Assembly (NCBI GenBank): GCA_030765055.1
Contig: JAUKNK010000326.1
Coordinates: 932,479 to 996,478 of the forward strand
Reading direction: 5' to 3'
DNA from: Mantis religiosa
Taxonomy: Eukaryota > Arthropoda > Insecta > Mantodea > Mantidae
Length of the DNA: 64,000 nucleotides
The position numbers and the translations under genes were made by a program. The notes under the pieces were generated by a model that was not told where the DNA came from, ran no database searches, and saw nothing but the letters and a program-made list of their open reading frames with translations. Each line of letters begins with the position of its first letter. Position 1 is the stretch's first letter. Of the stretch, positions 35,640-46,199 are shown one piece after another.

Positions 35640-36045
35640 AAGCTTCCATTACTTCGCAGTGTTAAGCGTGCTGTCTATCACGGTGTTACAAACACAGTCT
35701 TCGTTTGGCTTGTGCAAAATCTTGTTTTGACATAGTGTATGGCGAAATCCATGCGAGGCGTAATATGTTACTGCGTGACGTAGTTCGCTTGTTTCCACCC
35801 GTCCGTGGAGCAGAGATCGGGCCAGAAGCCTCTGCACTTCTCGATGAGAGTCATGCCATTGCTCTGCGAGGCCTTTATAGACATAAGGGGCCACCACACC
35901 CCATATTAGCCACCCAGCCGCATCATTGTCATTGTACTTGTGTAAAACGTCTCCTGAGGTCAAAACTGTGAGCTATTTCTTACTCTTCTTACATTCGATT
36001 TCCTGTGTGATGCATTGGTAGCAGAATACCGCATTACACTTCATT
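35640..36045. repeat. Repeat block C, copy 3 (shortened)
   Basis: It holds GTCCGTGGAGCAGAGATCGG (35801) and CATTGTCATTGTACTTGTG. The middle part present in copies 1, 2 and 4 is missing, joining CTTCTCGATGAGAGT directly to CATGCCATTG. Confidence 0.65.
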
Positions 36046-36925
36046 TGCATACCAGGGATGTTAGCACTCAAAATGTGTAAACTCGATACCAAACATTTAC
36101 AAATTACGGAGCAATATCCAAAGTTACATATGTATTACAAAGTCCAATTTGTAAGTTATATTTATATTAATGTATCTGCATGTCTTTTTCTGCTACTTCT
36201 GTGTAATTCTCTGTATCTGGTAAATCATTACATGTGTATGGACAAATCTTATTAACGAAACATATGGAGCCCTTTAAAATGGCTAACTAATGCTAATTAT
36301 TATGTCTATTATTTCAGAGATATTTATTTTTGGTTGCAATTCTCTAATGTCTTTGAACCTTTGAAACCTTAAGACGCATTACTTCTAACTTCATGGTAAT
36401 AACAATGATCTGGAAAGGCAGGACGTAATAATCCATTGTTAACTATTACTTCAATCTCCTGCATTGCTCTTGTATAACAACCAAAAGTGTAATTTAACTT
36501 AAACTATTATCTTAAACTTGAGGCAAATAGAAAAATAAGTTTGGTATGAGAAAGCAGTATGAGTGTAGCACATTAACGTGCTTTTGAAACTTTTATAAAT
36601 GAGATACATTCTTTTAATTATGCTGATTGTCCACTACAAGAGATGTTCTAAATTACCAAACATTGAAAAATCCAACCCTTACCGACCGCTCATTGTTGTC
36701 CACAGATGGCACCACATGTAATATGTTATAGGAGCATAGCGGATTTGTAATTATTTACAAAGTTCAATAATGAATTTTAATTATGTTGTTTATATGCAGT
36801 TCATAATTTATGTTTCAATTTAGTAGGAATTAGAGGCGGCTTGAGTGTATACAAAAATAATTAGAATTGACAAATAATTATAACTAAAGTAATCTAGATT
36901 AGGTATACATCAAAGGGTATCTCTG
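36046..36925 (+). repeat. Background repeat block B, copy 3
   Basis: It aligns with 22685-23560 and 45303-46186. The core variant is TTGTCCACAGATGGCACCAC at 36697-36716. Its right end, GGGTATCTCTGC, abuts the Jockey composite. Confidence 0.7.
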
Positions 36926-36929
36926 CCAC

Positions 36930-37225
36930 GCTGCCGCACGGAGCAGTGTAAATAGTGAAGTGTGTGTGTGTGTCTATGTGTGTGTAAATAAAAGTGCAAA
37001 ATAAGCGCTTTTAAATACTGTACATAAAAAAAGGATACTGTAAGACTTTAACATAGTAAAACTCTTCTGGTTGGGCTATGAAAGGTCACCGTATGGGTTT
37101 TATATATACCCTCGTAGACAATAAGCTTAAATTCGCAAAATATAACCTCAATTAAATTTTTAGCCTGTAAGCCGGGCCCCTTTGTACCGGCACCAGGGGA
37201 TGAAACTGAAAATAAAAACCTGAAC
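36930..37225 (+). mobile_element. Upstream 3' UTR copy of the J5 family
   Basis: It contains a TG tract (36960-36985), AAAAGTGCAAAATAAGCGC, the GGGT..ACCC hairpin near 37095 and GCCGG / CCGGC (37171-37191). It ends in AATAAAAACCTGAACCTGAA immediately before the next copy. It could have acted as the promoter of the downstream copy, as known for HeT-A; that is inference. Confidence 0.7.
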
Positions 37226-38401
37226 CTGAACCACGTTCTGTTTCACTCGCAGTCCTCTTCGAAACTCTGAGGAATAAACATCACCTTGAGGAGACAACGC
37301 TGACCTCGCAAAATGGGAAAGAAGAACGCAACTAAAGGCAAGAAGACCAGCCAATCAGCGCAGCAATCGCCTGCCAGCTCTCGGGCACCGTCTCCCGCCA
37401 CTCCGCCACTACCGGTGGCGAAGTTCTGGGCAAGTAGCTCTACACTGAAGCCCGCTTCCCCTACCCCTCCGGATGTCCGCCAGGCGCCCAGCCAAGTCCT
37501 AGAGAGTCCTAGCAGTCAACATCGACGCAACACAGAGGGTCGAGTCAAAAAGACTACTGCCGCTAAGCAGGGAATCACCGAAGAGGAGCCTAGCTCGTAA
37601 AAGTCTCTATCAGAACCTGGCTCTGCTTCCCAGCTGGAAGCAAGCCAGTCAATAGCGGCCGCCAGCCAGCCGCCGCCATGCGACCACCATCCAAACACAG
37701 CAGTGAACGCACCACATTAAGTACTTGACTTTGCCTCTCAGCCTTGAGCAGCACAGCTCACATTGGCAGTTAGCTGTCAGCCGTTAACACCCACATATCG
37801 TACCAGCATAGTGATGAAGGGAATGCCCCGGAACCTACAAGCACACTTCGTGCCTGCTGCAGCGCAGTATCAGTGGCCCTCAGCAACAAGCGTACACCGC
37901 ATCATATCAGCCTGGGGCCCGACACCGCTGGTCAGATTGGAGCTAGCCAGCACCGCACTACTCGGTCTGCACATAGCATGACCCCTGCCACCGCTGTCGC
38001 TATTGTGCCTCTTGTGGAGGGCATAATCACTACACAATGCAGGTGCACTGCCCCCTGCATCCCTGTAGGAAGGCATCACCTACTCTACCAGCGCCGTCAT
38101 CTTCTCAACGACAGCTGAGTACGTCACAGCCGCCACATCAGCAACCTCAACAGCCAACAGCACTAAACTCTATCAGCCAGGAGCAGCACAGGGAGGAAAT
38201 CCAGGTTCTAGGGGAGGCCGTTTGGGTTCTCCATTCGAAGTTCCTGGTCGTAATGGCCAAGCTGACCAACTTGGAGGAACTTCTTACAGAGCTCATGACT
38301 TCATCTGCGCATCAAGATTCAGCACACACGAATATCAGCACAGAACTTGCAGAATTACAAGAGGACATAAGGAGAAGCCTGAATTTTCAATCAGACATCG
38401 C

Positions 38402-38460
<59 letters not shown>
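37226..38460 (+). pseudogene. 5' UTR and ORF1 remains of the downstream J7 copy
   Basis: After about 87 bp of 5' UTR, an ORF of 95 residues begins at 37313 with MGKKNATKGKKTSQSAQQSP. It is Ser/Pro/Ala-rich, as expected for a gag N-terminus, and ends at a premature stop (37598). Further on a cysteine-rich stretch reads CASCGGHNHYTMQVHC (about 38005-38052, a zinc-knuckle remnant). The last part, 38037-38400, is open with a helical segment (KLTNLEELLTELM, ELAELQEDIRRSL). It runs into a CA microsatellite. The central gag domain is hard to recognise and probably lost or scrambled. Confidence 0.55.

Positions 38461-38462
<2 letters not shown>
38403..38462 (+). repeat. CA microsatellite
   Basis: About 29 uninterrupted CA units, inside the ORF1 remains of J7. 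It is complementary to the TG tract at 39299-39356. Confidence 0.95.
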
Positions 38463-38464
<2 letters not shown>

Positions 38465-38639
38465 ATGCTCCGGAAACTCATCAAGGAGGTAGTGGTAGTC
38501 CTCCAGACGATGTTCGACGGACCCAACACCAGAGGCCGACACCAACCGCCGCAGAGACCACACACTCGTCAACAACCTTAATTCCTCATTCACTTCCAAA
38601 CAAGACCGCTCACTACTCCCTCACATATTACCCAGAATG

Positions 38640-38920
38640 TAGTTACACCCCACTCCTAATAAGCAAGGGCGTAAGCAGGGCCTTGGACATGCTTACGTCC
38701 TGCTACATTCCTCACTTTGGACCAGGCCTCGGCCTGGCCAATATATCCCTTCCTTGAATCCGCAGGTGCTTAAAGCGGTACTGCCGCAGGACCACTCCTA
38801 AATACTCACCGGTGGAGGTTTTTTAGTGGGGCTGACGGTTCGATTTCCCAGAGGAGTCTCACACTCCAATCCCAGGGTAAGTGCATTTTTCCTGCACTCG
38901 AAAAAAAAAAAAAACCCACC
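38640..38920 (+). mobile_element. Possible nested 3' end of another retroelement with poly(A)
   Basis: Between the ORF1 remains and the ORF2 C-terminus lies a piece unlike the J5 family. It includes a CACCGGTGGAGGTTTTTTAG stretch and a GGTTCGATTTCCCAGAGG stretch, and ends in 14 A residues (38901-38914). The A-run and lack of an ORF suggest a 3' UTR insertion of a separate non-LTR element or a SINE. The flanking ACCCC.CTCCTAA / ACCCACCCCTAA could be a degraded TSD. Confidence 0.4.
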
Positions 38921-39172
38921 CCTAAAACCACCCTAAAATAACTCCGTACCATACAAAACCTCTCCTTACGTAAAATCCTATCTATCGCTATCCGAACGAT
39001 TACTGCCAGCCTTCATCAAGAAATCCATATCCCCGACATCCGCGAAGCCGTAATAAAACGAGCCTCTTCCATCTGGGCGCGCATACGGCAACATAGCAAT
39101 CCAAAAATTAACAACATTGGGAAAGGTAAACCAAAACAACGTAAGCATGCACGCATAAAACTATTCTAATGC
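38921..39172 (+). pseudogene. ORF2 C-terminus of the J5 family in J7
   Basis: The translation contains SLRKILSIAIRTITASLHQE, IHIPDIREAVIKRASSIWAR and NIGKGKPKQRKHARIKLF before a stop. It matches the end of ORF2 in J5 (SLRKILSSPIRKTT, RASSIWARI, NIGKGEPKHRKHARIKAY). Everything N-terminal is absent. Confidence 0.75.
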
Positions 39173-39296
39173 TACCGTTACACCACAATGTGCGCCCAAG
39201 TCTTTCCGGCCCAGACCTTTCCCCATATGCAGATGCCGCCGTCAAAGCAGCCCAGGAGACAGCAGCCCACTGCCGCACGTAGCAGTGTAAGTAATA

Positions 39297-39298
<2 letters not shown>

Positions 39299-39356
<58 letters not shown>
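39299..39356 (+). repeat. TG microsatellite in the 3' UTR of J7
   Basis: About 29 TG units. A shorter TG-rich tract is present at the equivalent 3' UTR position of the other family copies (36960, 14487, 46703). Confidence 0.95.
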
Positions 39357-39360
<4 letters not shown>

Positions 39361-39548
39361 AAAAGTGCAAAATAAGCGCGTGTAAATATTGTACATAACA
39401 ATAAAAAATGGACACTGAAAGACACTAACTTAGTAAAACTGTTCTCGGTTGGCTAAGAAAGGTCACCGTATGGGTTTTATATATACCCACGTAGACAATA
39501 AGAATTTAATTTCCAAAATATAAGCTCAATGAAAATTTTAGCCTGTAA

Positions 39549-39569
39549 GCTGGGCTCCTTTGTACCGGC
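39549..39569 (+). other. 3' UTR hairpin of J7
   Basis: GCTGG pairs with CCGGC (one G-U pair). It is equivalent to the GCCGG / CCGGC hairpins at 37171 and 46913. Confidence 0.55.
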
Positions 39570-39600
39570 ACCATACCATGAAACAGAAAATAAAAACCTG

Positions 39601-41339
39601 AAACCTGCTCATTTATGGGTACATTGTCAATTTCATTATATGACCTTATAATCAGAATTTTGGTACTTGTATCCAGTTATAACAACAAATATCTAGAAAT
39701 ACCTTTTCTTCTCAGAAATGTAAGCTGAGTCATAGCACTGAAACGTATATGACGTTGGTTGCGCTTGTAGAGTTGGCAAAAAACATGCTCCTCCAAGTGT
39801 TCAGCACATTAATTTGTTAAAAGTGATGTTAGTAATGTAATTATTGTAATGAGCTAAATAATGCATTTATTTCATTTTCATCAATAAAATTATTTGTAAA
39901 AAGTCTTACAGATAAAATATCTGAGTAGGCTTAACTTAAGCAATGTTCAAATCATTTAAGACCCTGTCGCTATGTCATAGCTTAGTAATTTCATTCTCCT
40001 TAAATGGTCAGTGTATCAGTAAGCAGTAAGACCAAGTCATAGATTTAGATAAGATTGTCAGAAAGTCTCGTTAATAGCGCCCCTTTAGCTGATTTTTGTT
40101 GTATTTAGTGATATTTTCCTACATTAAGCTTTATTTACAATGAATCTCTTCGACTTGTACTATTTGGTAATGTTTCAATGACCGTTTTCGATACGTTGTT
40201 TTGTTTTAGTACAAATGTATTCTAATCCCTTATCACTTAACGTTTAGTAACCAAACCTAACCAAACAATACCTCCACTTGACCTAGACCTAAGAGTATTT
40301 CTCTACCATCTATTCAATATAGTAATTTTATGATTTATTCTAAACCCTCGCATGTATCATTTTAAAAATTTTTAAATATCCTTGGTACTTTGTTGCTTTT
40401 TTGTCTCCTTTTTCTGTGTTCTGGGTGCTAGTATTTTGAGGCACTAATACAGTTAATTACGCCTTTTTTCAACTTCCCATAAATATTTTACCATATTACC
40501 AAGTAACTTGGAACTTTCTCTTATGTATTTCTGACTACTGCTATTAGTATTTTTTAACTTACAAGATGTGTCTAATGAATACTAACCTATAGGTACTTGA
40601 ACTTAGTATCATCCACCGATAGCTTTAAATCTTTGATACACAAGGATAGAGATATAGACTACTGAAGTTAAGACTGTGAAGAAGAATACTTCAAAACAAA
40701 CACACGTCTAGTTTAGATTGGGTTAGCTTAGACTTAGAAAAATGTTATCCACATTGAAGGTTTATCTGAAGTAGCAGAAGCATACAGAGTATTTGCATAA
40801 TATGATTAAACGTCAGTAAAATACTGTAGCAATATACAAAATGTAGATCATAAGTACTTCAACAACAAAAACTACAGTGACATCCGAATGTTTGTCCTTC
40901 AAGAGTATCATTCAGCTAATCGGAGTCTTTGTGCTTTGCCACATTGCATTCTACGTTTCTGTAAAGGAAATATAACATATCTTTAAATATAATCCACCAA
41001 GAGCTATTGATTAAATATAATTAACCTCCAATAACGTTCACTAAGAAAGGCTAATGCATAATACACCATCAGTTATATAAGGCGAGTGCCCTAGATGGCA
41101 CAATACCAGATCCAAATATGATTTACTACATTAAACTTTAGCTTCTTATATTTTGTAAAATATCTCTTAATGTTTAGATCACATAACGATATTTATATTG
41201 GCATATCAACAAATTTTGTTCTTGAAATCTGTAGTAATAAATGTGAGAGCCTCATTTACAAGTGTTTCTTATATATCATCCGTAACATAAACCTGAAGAA
41301 TCTTTCTTCCAATGCTTAGCATTTACAATTTATGTTAAA
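39601..41339 (+). repeat. Background repeat, hotspot remainder and block F, copy 2
   Basis: 39603-39740 is the post-hotspot part of the repeat (compare 54103 and 48593). 40010-41339 aligns with 32920-34255. No gene. Confidence 0.65.
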
Positions 41340-42164
41340 ATATTTCAAGAGTTTTTAATTCCCGTAAAGTGTTGCAGATAAAGGATATCTACTGATTTGT
41401 TAATTCTGTACCTACATCTAACTTGAGGATATGAGTTTTTGTTTCTGTGGCAAGTTAATTACAATCGGACGGAGAGACAGACTGCGTGTGCTAAATCACT
41501 AAGGACGTAACATTTGTTTACCTAAGCTTTACTTTTATGTGATCTACTACGCTGTCAGGTGGACTATACCTACTGGAACTATAAACACACAAATTGTATG
41601 TGACTGCATGACTCACAACCAATATTTCGAATAAATAAAAAAACAGTCATACATAACCAAATATCTTCCAAGTATGTAATCACACCAACCTGCGGAAACT
41701 ATCCTCTACATTAACAAAATAGTGAATGGATCTTTTTATTTTCTGTAATGAGTTTCTAACGATATTATCAAAATACCATATGTCTGATATATCTACTTTA
41801 TTCAAAAATATACCTCCTGGATTTTCTGACAACAAACTAGGAACTCCTAATCATAGTGAAAGACCTCTATATAATATGTGAGATGTTAAGTCATGACATA
41901 TATACAAAATCTACTAATTAAATGCAATGCACATTGTATTCAAACGCTAACTAATGACAAATATTTGCTCTCATTGTCAAAGTCCTAGATACTTTTCTAT
42001 TCTCTAAAATCCTAAGCTTCGTTCTCCTGTTACTTGTAACTCATGGGAATAGCAACAGATTTGAAAGGCCGGATACAGTGAGCCGTTTGTTAACTAATAC
42101 TTCAATGGCCTATATCACTCTAGTATATACAACGAAATATGTAATGGTTGGATGGATGGAAAGA

Positions 42165-42195
<31 letters not shown>

Positions 42196-42792
42196 GGAGA
42201 GATGGCTGGACGGCTGGATGGATGGATCGATGGATGGATCGATGGATGGATCGATCGATGGATGGATCGATCGATGGATCGATCGATGAATCGATCGATG
42301 AATCGATCGATGAATCGATCGATGGATAGACGTACGGACGGACGGACGGACGGATGGATGGATGGATGGATGGATGGATGGATGGATGGATGGATAGATA
42401 GATAGATGTTTGAGTGTAATACATTAACCTAAACTTGTAAGTATATATTATACAGAACAAGTCATTTTAATTTAGGTCGGTTGTGCAGTTCAGGTTGACA
42501 AAGTATTGAATACTGAATCATTTGACCTAACTCTCCTCTCTGTCCATAGATGGCTCTGTAAGCGTTATATTATTGCGCAGTGTTAGACTTCTAACTATCT
42601 ACAATGTTTTATACCAAATTATAATTATGTTGATAAGTTTTAGCTTATAACTAACTGGCTTTTGTTGTGTGGGGATAAAAAGTATCTGGTGCATATACTT
42701 AGACAACAGCAGCCAAACAAAATTTTTGTCTTTGAGAGGGAAAGTGTCCTAAACGTAGAATATTTGGAAATCTTTGAACTTCGTATTGCAGT
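41340..42792 (+). repeat. Background repeat copy A4, with left TSD of J2
   Basis: It follows A3 at an offset of about 7.09 kb, with core CTGTCCATAGATGGCTCTGT at 42540-42559. A tetranucleotide microsatellite (42144-42408) replaces the stretch with TTAAACTGTTTGTATAAACG. It ends with CGTATTGCAGT (42782-42792), duplicated at 44564-44574. Confidence 0.75.
42144..42408 (+). repeat. GGAC/GATC/GATG tetranucleotide microsatellite
   Basis: GGAC units, then a complex GATC/GATG/GAATC array with palindromic TCGATCGA elements, then GGAC, GATG and GATA units. Long Asp/Gly and Ser/Ile frames across it are artefacts. Confidence 0.95.
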
Positions 42793-44231
42793 ATTTTCGC
42801 CGACCCCCGGAGGATGCGGACCGACTACCCATAGTCCGTCCTAGTGAAGTCCAAGGCGCTCTGCAGCGACTCAAACCTAAGAAGGCGGCGGGACCTGATG
42901 GGCTTACCCCACTCATGCTCCGTCATCTTCCTTTCAACGCCGTGCTGTTCTTGACAAAGGTCTTCAATATGTGCCTAGCTCTCGGTCACTTTCCACGCGA
43001 GTGGAGGGAGGCCAGAGTGATCTGCATATTGAAGCCAAGAAAGGACCCGGTGCACCCTTCCAGTTACCGTTCCATCAGTCTGCTATCCACGCTCTCGAAA
43101 GTCTTCGAGACGATAATTCTCACCCGTTTGTCCCCAGTATTGGGCGACATTCAAGCCATACCTGCCTATCAATTTGGATTTCGTCCGGGGCACTCGACAG
43201 TCCAACAGCTGCTGCGAGTCGTGGAGACGGCTGCCCTGGGTTTCCAGGAACAGGCGTTCACGGCAGCAGTGTCTTTGGACGTCGAGAAGGCTTTCTCTAC
43301 AACCTGGCAGACCGGACTCGTTCACAAGCTTATCCACCTGGGCCTACCAAACCAATTAATCAACATCTTACACAGCTTTCTAAAACATCGCACTTTTAAA
43401 GTCACAGTTGCGGGGAAAACATCTACTCTGAGACCCGTGAGAGGCGGAGTCCCAGAAGGCTCTGTATTATCTCCCACACTATTTAGTGTATACATGGCAG
43501 ACTTCCCAACCGAGCCGCGCGTCGAAATGGCACAATATGCTGACGACGGGCTGCTCTTCTGCAAAGACAGACATATTCGCAGAGCCTTCAACCCAATACA
43601 AAGACACCTCCGTCTCACACAAGAGTGGTGCAGGCGTTGGCGGATGTCCGTTAACCCGGACAAAAGCCACGCTATTCTATTCACCAAGCGCCACACCCCC
43701 GCAGACTGCCCGGATTTCCATTTTAGAGGCCGAAGAATAGAATGGGTACCCTCTATCAAATACCTGGGAGTAGAGCTAGACAAGGGTCTGACTTTCCGTC
43801 GACACATCAGGGAACTCTCGGCGAGGGTTCAGGGAGCTATTGCTTCCCTGTATCCTATGCTGGGTTCTCGATCGATGCCAGTCCGCGTAAAGCTATAACT
43901 TTTTCGAGCTCTTATAGTCCCGTTGATGCTATATGCCTGCGAGGTCTGGGGCATGGCCGCAGATTCCTGGCTGGCATATCTTCAACGCGCTCAGAATAGA
44001 GGACTTAGGTCCATCTATTCAGTAGGCCGATTCTACCCAGTAAGGTTCCTCCATGAAGCCTCGGGTCTTCCATACGTGGAAGATGAAATTAGACGCCGGG
44101 CTACCAAATTATACGCACAGTTACCCTTGCACAGAAGTGCCCTGGTTCGGTCTCTCGGTGATTATGATCCCACAAGACGTCGTCGCCGACTATTCCGGGT
44201 CCCCCGCATGGCTTGCGGGCATCCGAGGTAA
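42793..44231 (+). pseudogene. ORF2 reverse transcriptase part of Jockey copy J2
   Basis: The reading frame enters from the flank and runs from FRRPPEDADRLPIV to 44229 with a single internal stop at 43896-43898 (KL*LFRAL), where a Tyr codon would need only one base change. RT motifs are all present: KKAAGPDGLTPLMLRHLP, SYRSISLLSTLSKVFE, FGFRPGHSTVQQLL, motif A SLDVEKAF, motif B GGVPEGSVLSPTLF, motif C YADD (43536-43547) and IKYLGVELDKG. The C-terminal region reads LYACEVWGMAADSWLAYLQR and RRRATKLYAQLPLHRSALVR. The endonuclease is absent through 5' truncation. It is a recent, inactive copy. Confidence 0.9.
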
Positions 44232-44362
44232 CCACGGAGCATTTCCAGCAGCAGCAAAAGCTGAGCTCCCATAATCTACCAAGAGTTGTTGGTCTCAAAA
44301 TTCAGTCAAAAATTCAGTCAAAATTCATTTCAAACTAAAATAAAATAATTCTTTCTACGCCA

Positions 44363-44382
44363 GGGTGCTAGTGATAGCATTC
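44363..44382 (+). other. 3' UTR stem-loop of Jockey copy J2
   Basis: GGGTGCTA / TAGCATTC with loop GTGA. The same geometry as 6134-6153 in J1, with one A-T to T-A exchange and two G-U pairs keeping the stem. Confidence 0.6.
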
Positions 44383-44563
44383 TATCCTTTTAAAGGAGTC
44401 AATAGACTACCTCATATGCATTCCACCATTCTCAAAATAAAAACAGTCATCCTAACACACCCCAAAAAGAAAATCCTATCTGTGGTTAAACCCTATCCTG
44501 GGTGGGCACACAGCAACAATCTTCAGGCTAACACAAGCCTACCAGTATCTGCAAGCGAGCGAG

Positions 44564-44689
44564 CGTATTGCAGTCATCAAACTGATACTTGCGTCTATTT
44601 CCAAAAACAACACAGGTATTACAATATTAAAAAGCGCACATGTGCAATGCAAAATAACAATTGAAGGTGAATTTTACAATCGCAGTTTT
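44564..44689 (+). repeat. Right TSD of J2 and resumption of the background repeat
   Basis: CGTATTGCAGT, then TGATACTTGCGTCTATTTCC. It corresponds to TGATACTTGCATCAAATTCC in A3 (35540). Confidence 0.8.
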
Positions 44690-45302
44690 CTTTATTTTGC
44701 AGTTTTAAGCGTGATGTATCTCACAATGTTCCAAACACAATATCGCTTGGCTTGTGCAAAGTCTTGTTTTGGTAGAGTTTATGGTGAACTCCATGCGAGG
44801 CGTAACGCTCAACCACGTGTCGTAGCCCGTAGTTTGCTTGTTTTCACTTGTTCGTGGAATAGAGATAGGGCCAGATGGCTCTGCACTTCTCGATGAGGGG
44901 TTGAAGTTCATCTCGTAGGGCTTGGTATTTGGCAGCCAAAACTACATTTTGATGTCATCGATGGTTAATACATATTTTAGGCTTGAGTTTGCTGCCTTCA
45001 AGAGGCCTAAAATCCTTTTCATGTAGCAAGCTTTGTTGTCAGGTCACTGCTACCTGCTGAACTCTTGAACCACGTTATAGAGATCATGCCATTGTGCTGG
45101 GAGGCCTGTGTAGCCATAAGGGGTCATCGCACCCCATATTAACCAATTAGCTCCATTGCCATTGTGGAAGTGATCGTTGGATATTGTGCTTGTGCAAAAT
45201 TGTGTAAAATGAGGTCTAAACTGTCTGCTATTTCTTATTCTTCTTACATTCCAACTCCTGTGTGATGTATTGGTAGCAGTATACCCCATTACACTTCATT
45301 TG
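44690..45302. repeat. Repeat block C, copy 4
   Basis: Landmarks: TTTTAAGCGTGATGTATC, AGGGCTTGGTATTTGGCAGCC and ATGGTTAATACATATTTTAG. Minus-strand pieces WLIWGAMTPYGYTGLPAQWH (45190-45080) and TPRMEFTINSTKTRLCTS match the other copies. Confidence 0.65.
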
Positions 45303-46199
45303 CATACCAGGGATGTAAGCACTCAAAATGGTTAAACTCGATACCAAACATTAACAAATTACGTAGAAATAACCAAAGTTAGATATGTAATTCAAAGTCT
45401 AATTTGTAAGTTCCATTTACTCAATGTATCTGCATGTCTTTTTCTGCCACTTCTGTGTAATTCTCTGTATCTGGTAAATCATTACATGTGTTTGGACAAA
45501 TCTTATTAACGAAATATGTGGATCACTTTAAAATGGTTAAACTATGCTAATAATTATGGCAATTATTTTAGATGCATTTACTAGTGGTTACAATTCTCTA
45601 ATGCGTTTGAACATTTAAAATGTTAAGATACATTACTCCTAACTTCATAGTAATTACAACGATCTTCAGGGGCGGGATGTAACAATCCACTGTTAACTGT
45701 AACTTCAGTCTCCTGTATCCCTCTTCTATAACAACTACATGTGTAATTTAACTGTAAGCTATTAACTTAAACTTGAGGCAAATAGAAAAATTAGTTTGGT
45801 ATCAGACTGGTTTGAGGAAGCAGTATGAGTGTAGCATACTAACATGCTCTTGTAAACATTTATGAATAAAGCACACTAATTTAGTTATGTTGATTGTTCA
45901 CCGCAAGAGATATTAGTGGTTATGAAACATTGAAATTTCCAATACTCTTACCGACCCCTCATTGCTGTCCAGAGATGTCACCACATGTAATGCGTTACAG
46001 GAGGATAGAGGATTTGTAATTATTTACAAAGCAGAAAAATCAATTTTAATTATTTTATTTACATACACTTAGGTTTTACTTATGTTACACTTAGTAAGAA
46101 TTGCATCAGGCTTAAGTGTAAACAAAAAACATCGAATTGATAAATAGTTACATCATTCCACTTATCACTCATTCCACTCATTCAGTCCACACATCAAGT
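45303..46199 (+). repeat. Background repeat block B, copy 4, with left TSD of J8
   Basis: It aligns with 36046-36925. The core variant is TTGCTGTCCAGAGATGTCAC at 45962-45981. It ends with CCACACATCAAGT (46187-46199), nearly repeated at 46975-46987. Confidence 0.7.

Larger units (their letters stand above)
36926..39600 (+). mobile_element. Head-to-tail Jockey composite with direct terminal repeats (copy J7)
   Basis: A 3' UTR copy (36930-37225) is joined directly to the 5' UTR, ORF1 remains, ORF2 C-terminus and second 3' UTR (39175-39600) of a related copy. The two 3' UTRs are about 300-bp direct repeats (GCCGCACG.AGCAGTGTAA at 36934 and 39271, through to AAATAAAAACCTGAA). Most of ORF2 is missing, so the second copy has a large internal deletion. 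The right flank resumes the background repeat at the hotspot (TTTATGGGTACATTGTC). The family is that of J5. Confidence 0.7.
42793..44563 (+). mobile_element. 5'-truncated Jockey-clade element with 11-bp TSD (copy J2)
   Basis: 1,771 bp between exact CGTATTGCAGT repeats at 42782-42792 and 44564-44574. It contains the RT half of ORF2 and a 3' UTR of about 330 bp ending in GCGAGCGAG tail repeats. It interrupts the higher-order repeat A4/C4, which is continuous if the element is removed. Related to J1, but far better preserved. Confidence 0.9.

Noticed and set aside
38335..38599. Cys-Val and Thr-His repeat ORFs
   Set aside because: They translate the CA tract; only the upstream ORF1 part (to about 38400) shows gag-like features.
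36930..39600. LTR retrotransposon, because of the 300-bp direct terminal repeats
   Set aside because: The repeats are 3' UTRs of the J5 Jockey family, and no LTR-type pol sequence lies between them.
42078..42460. Overlapping ORFs rich in Asp/Gly/Trp or Ser/Ile/His on both strands
   Set aside because: They lie in the tetranucleotide array; open frames follow from its composition.
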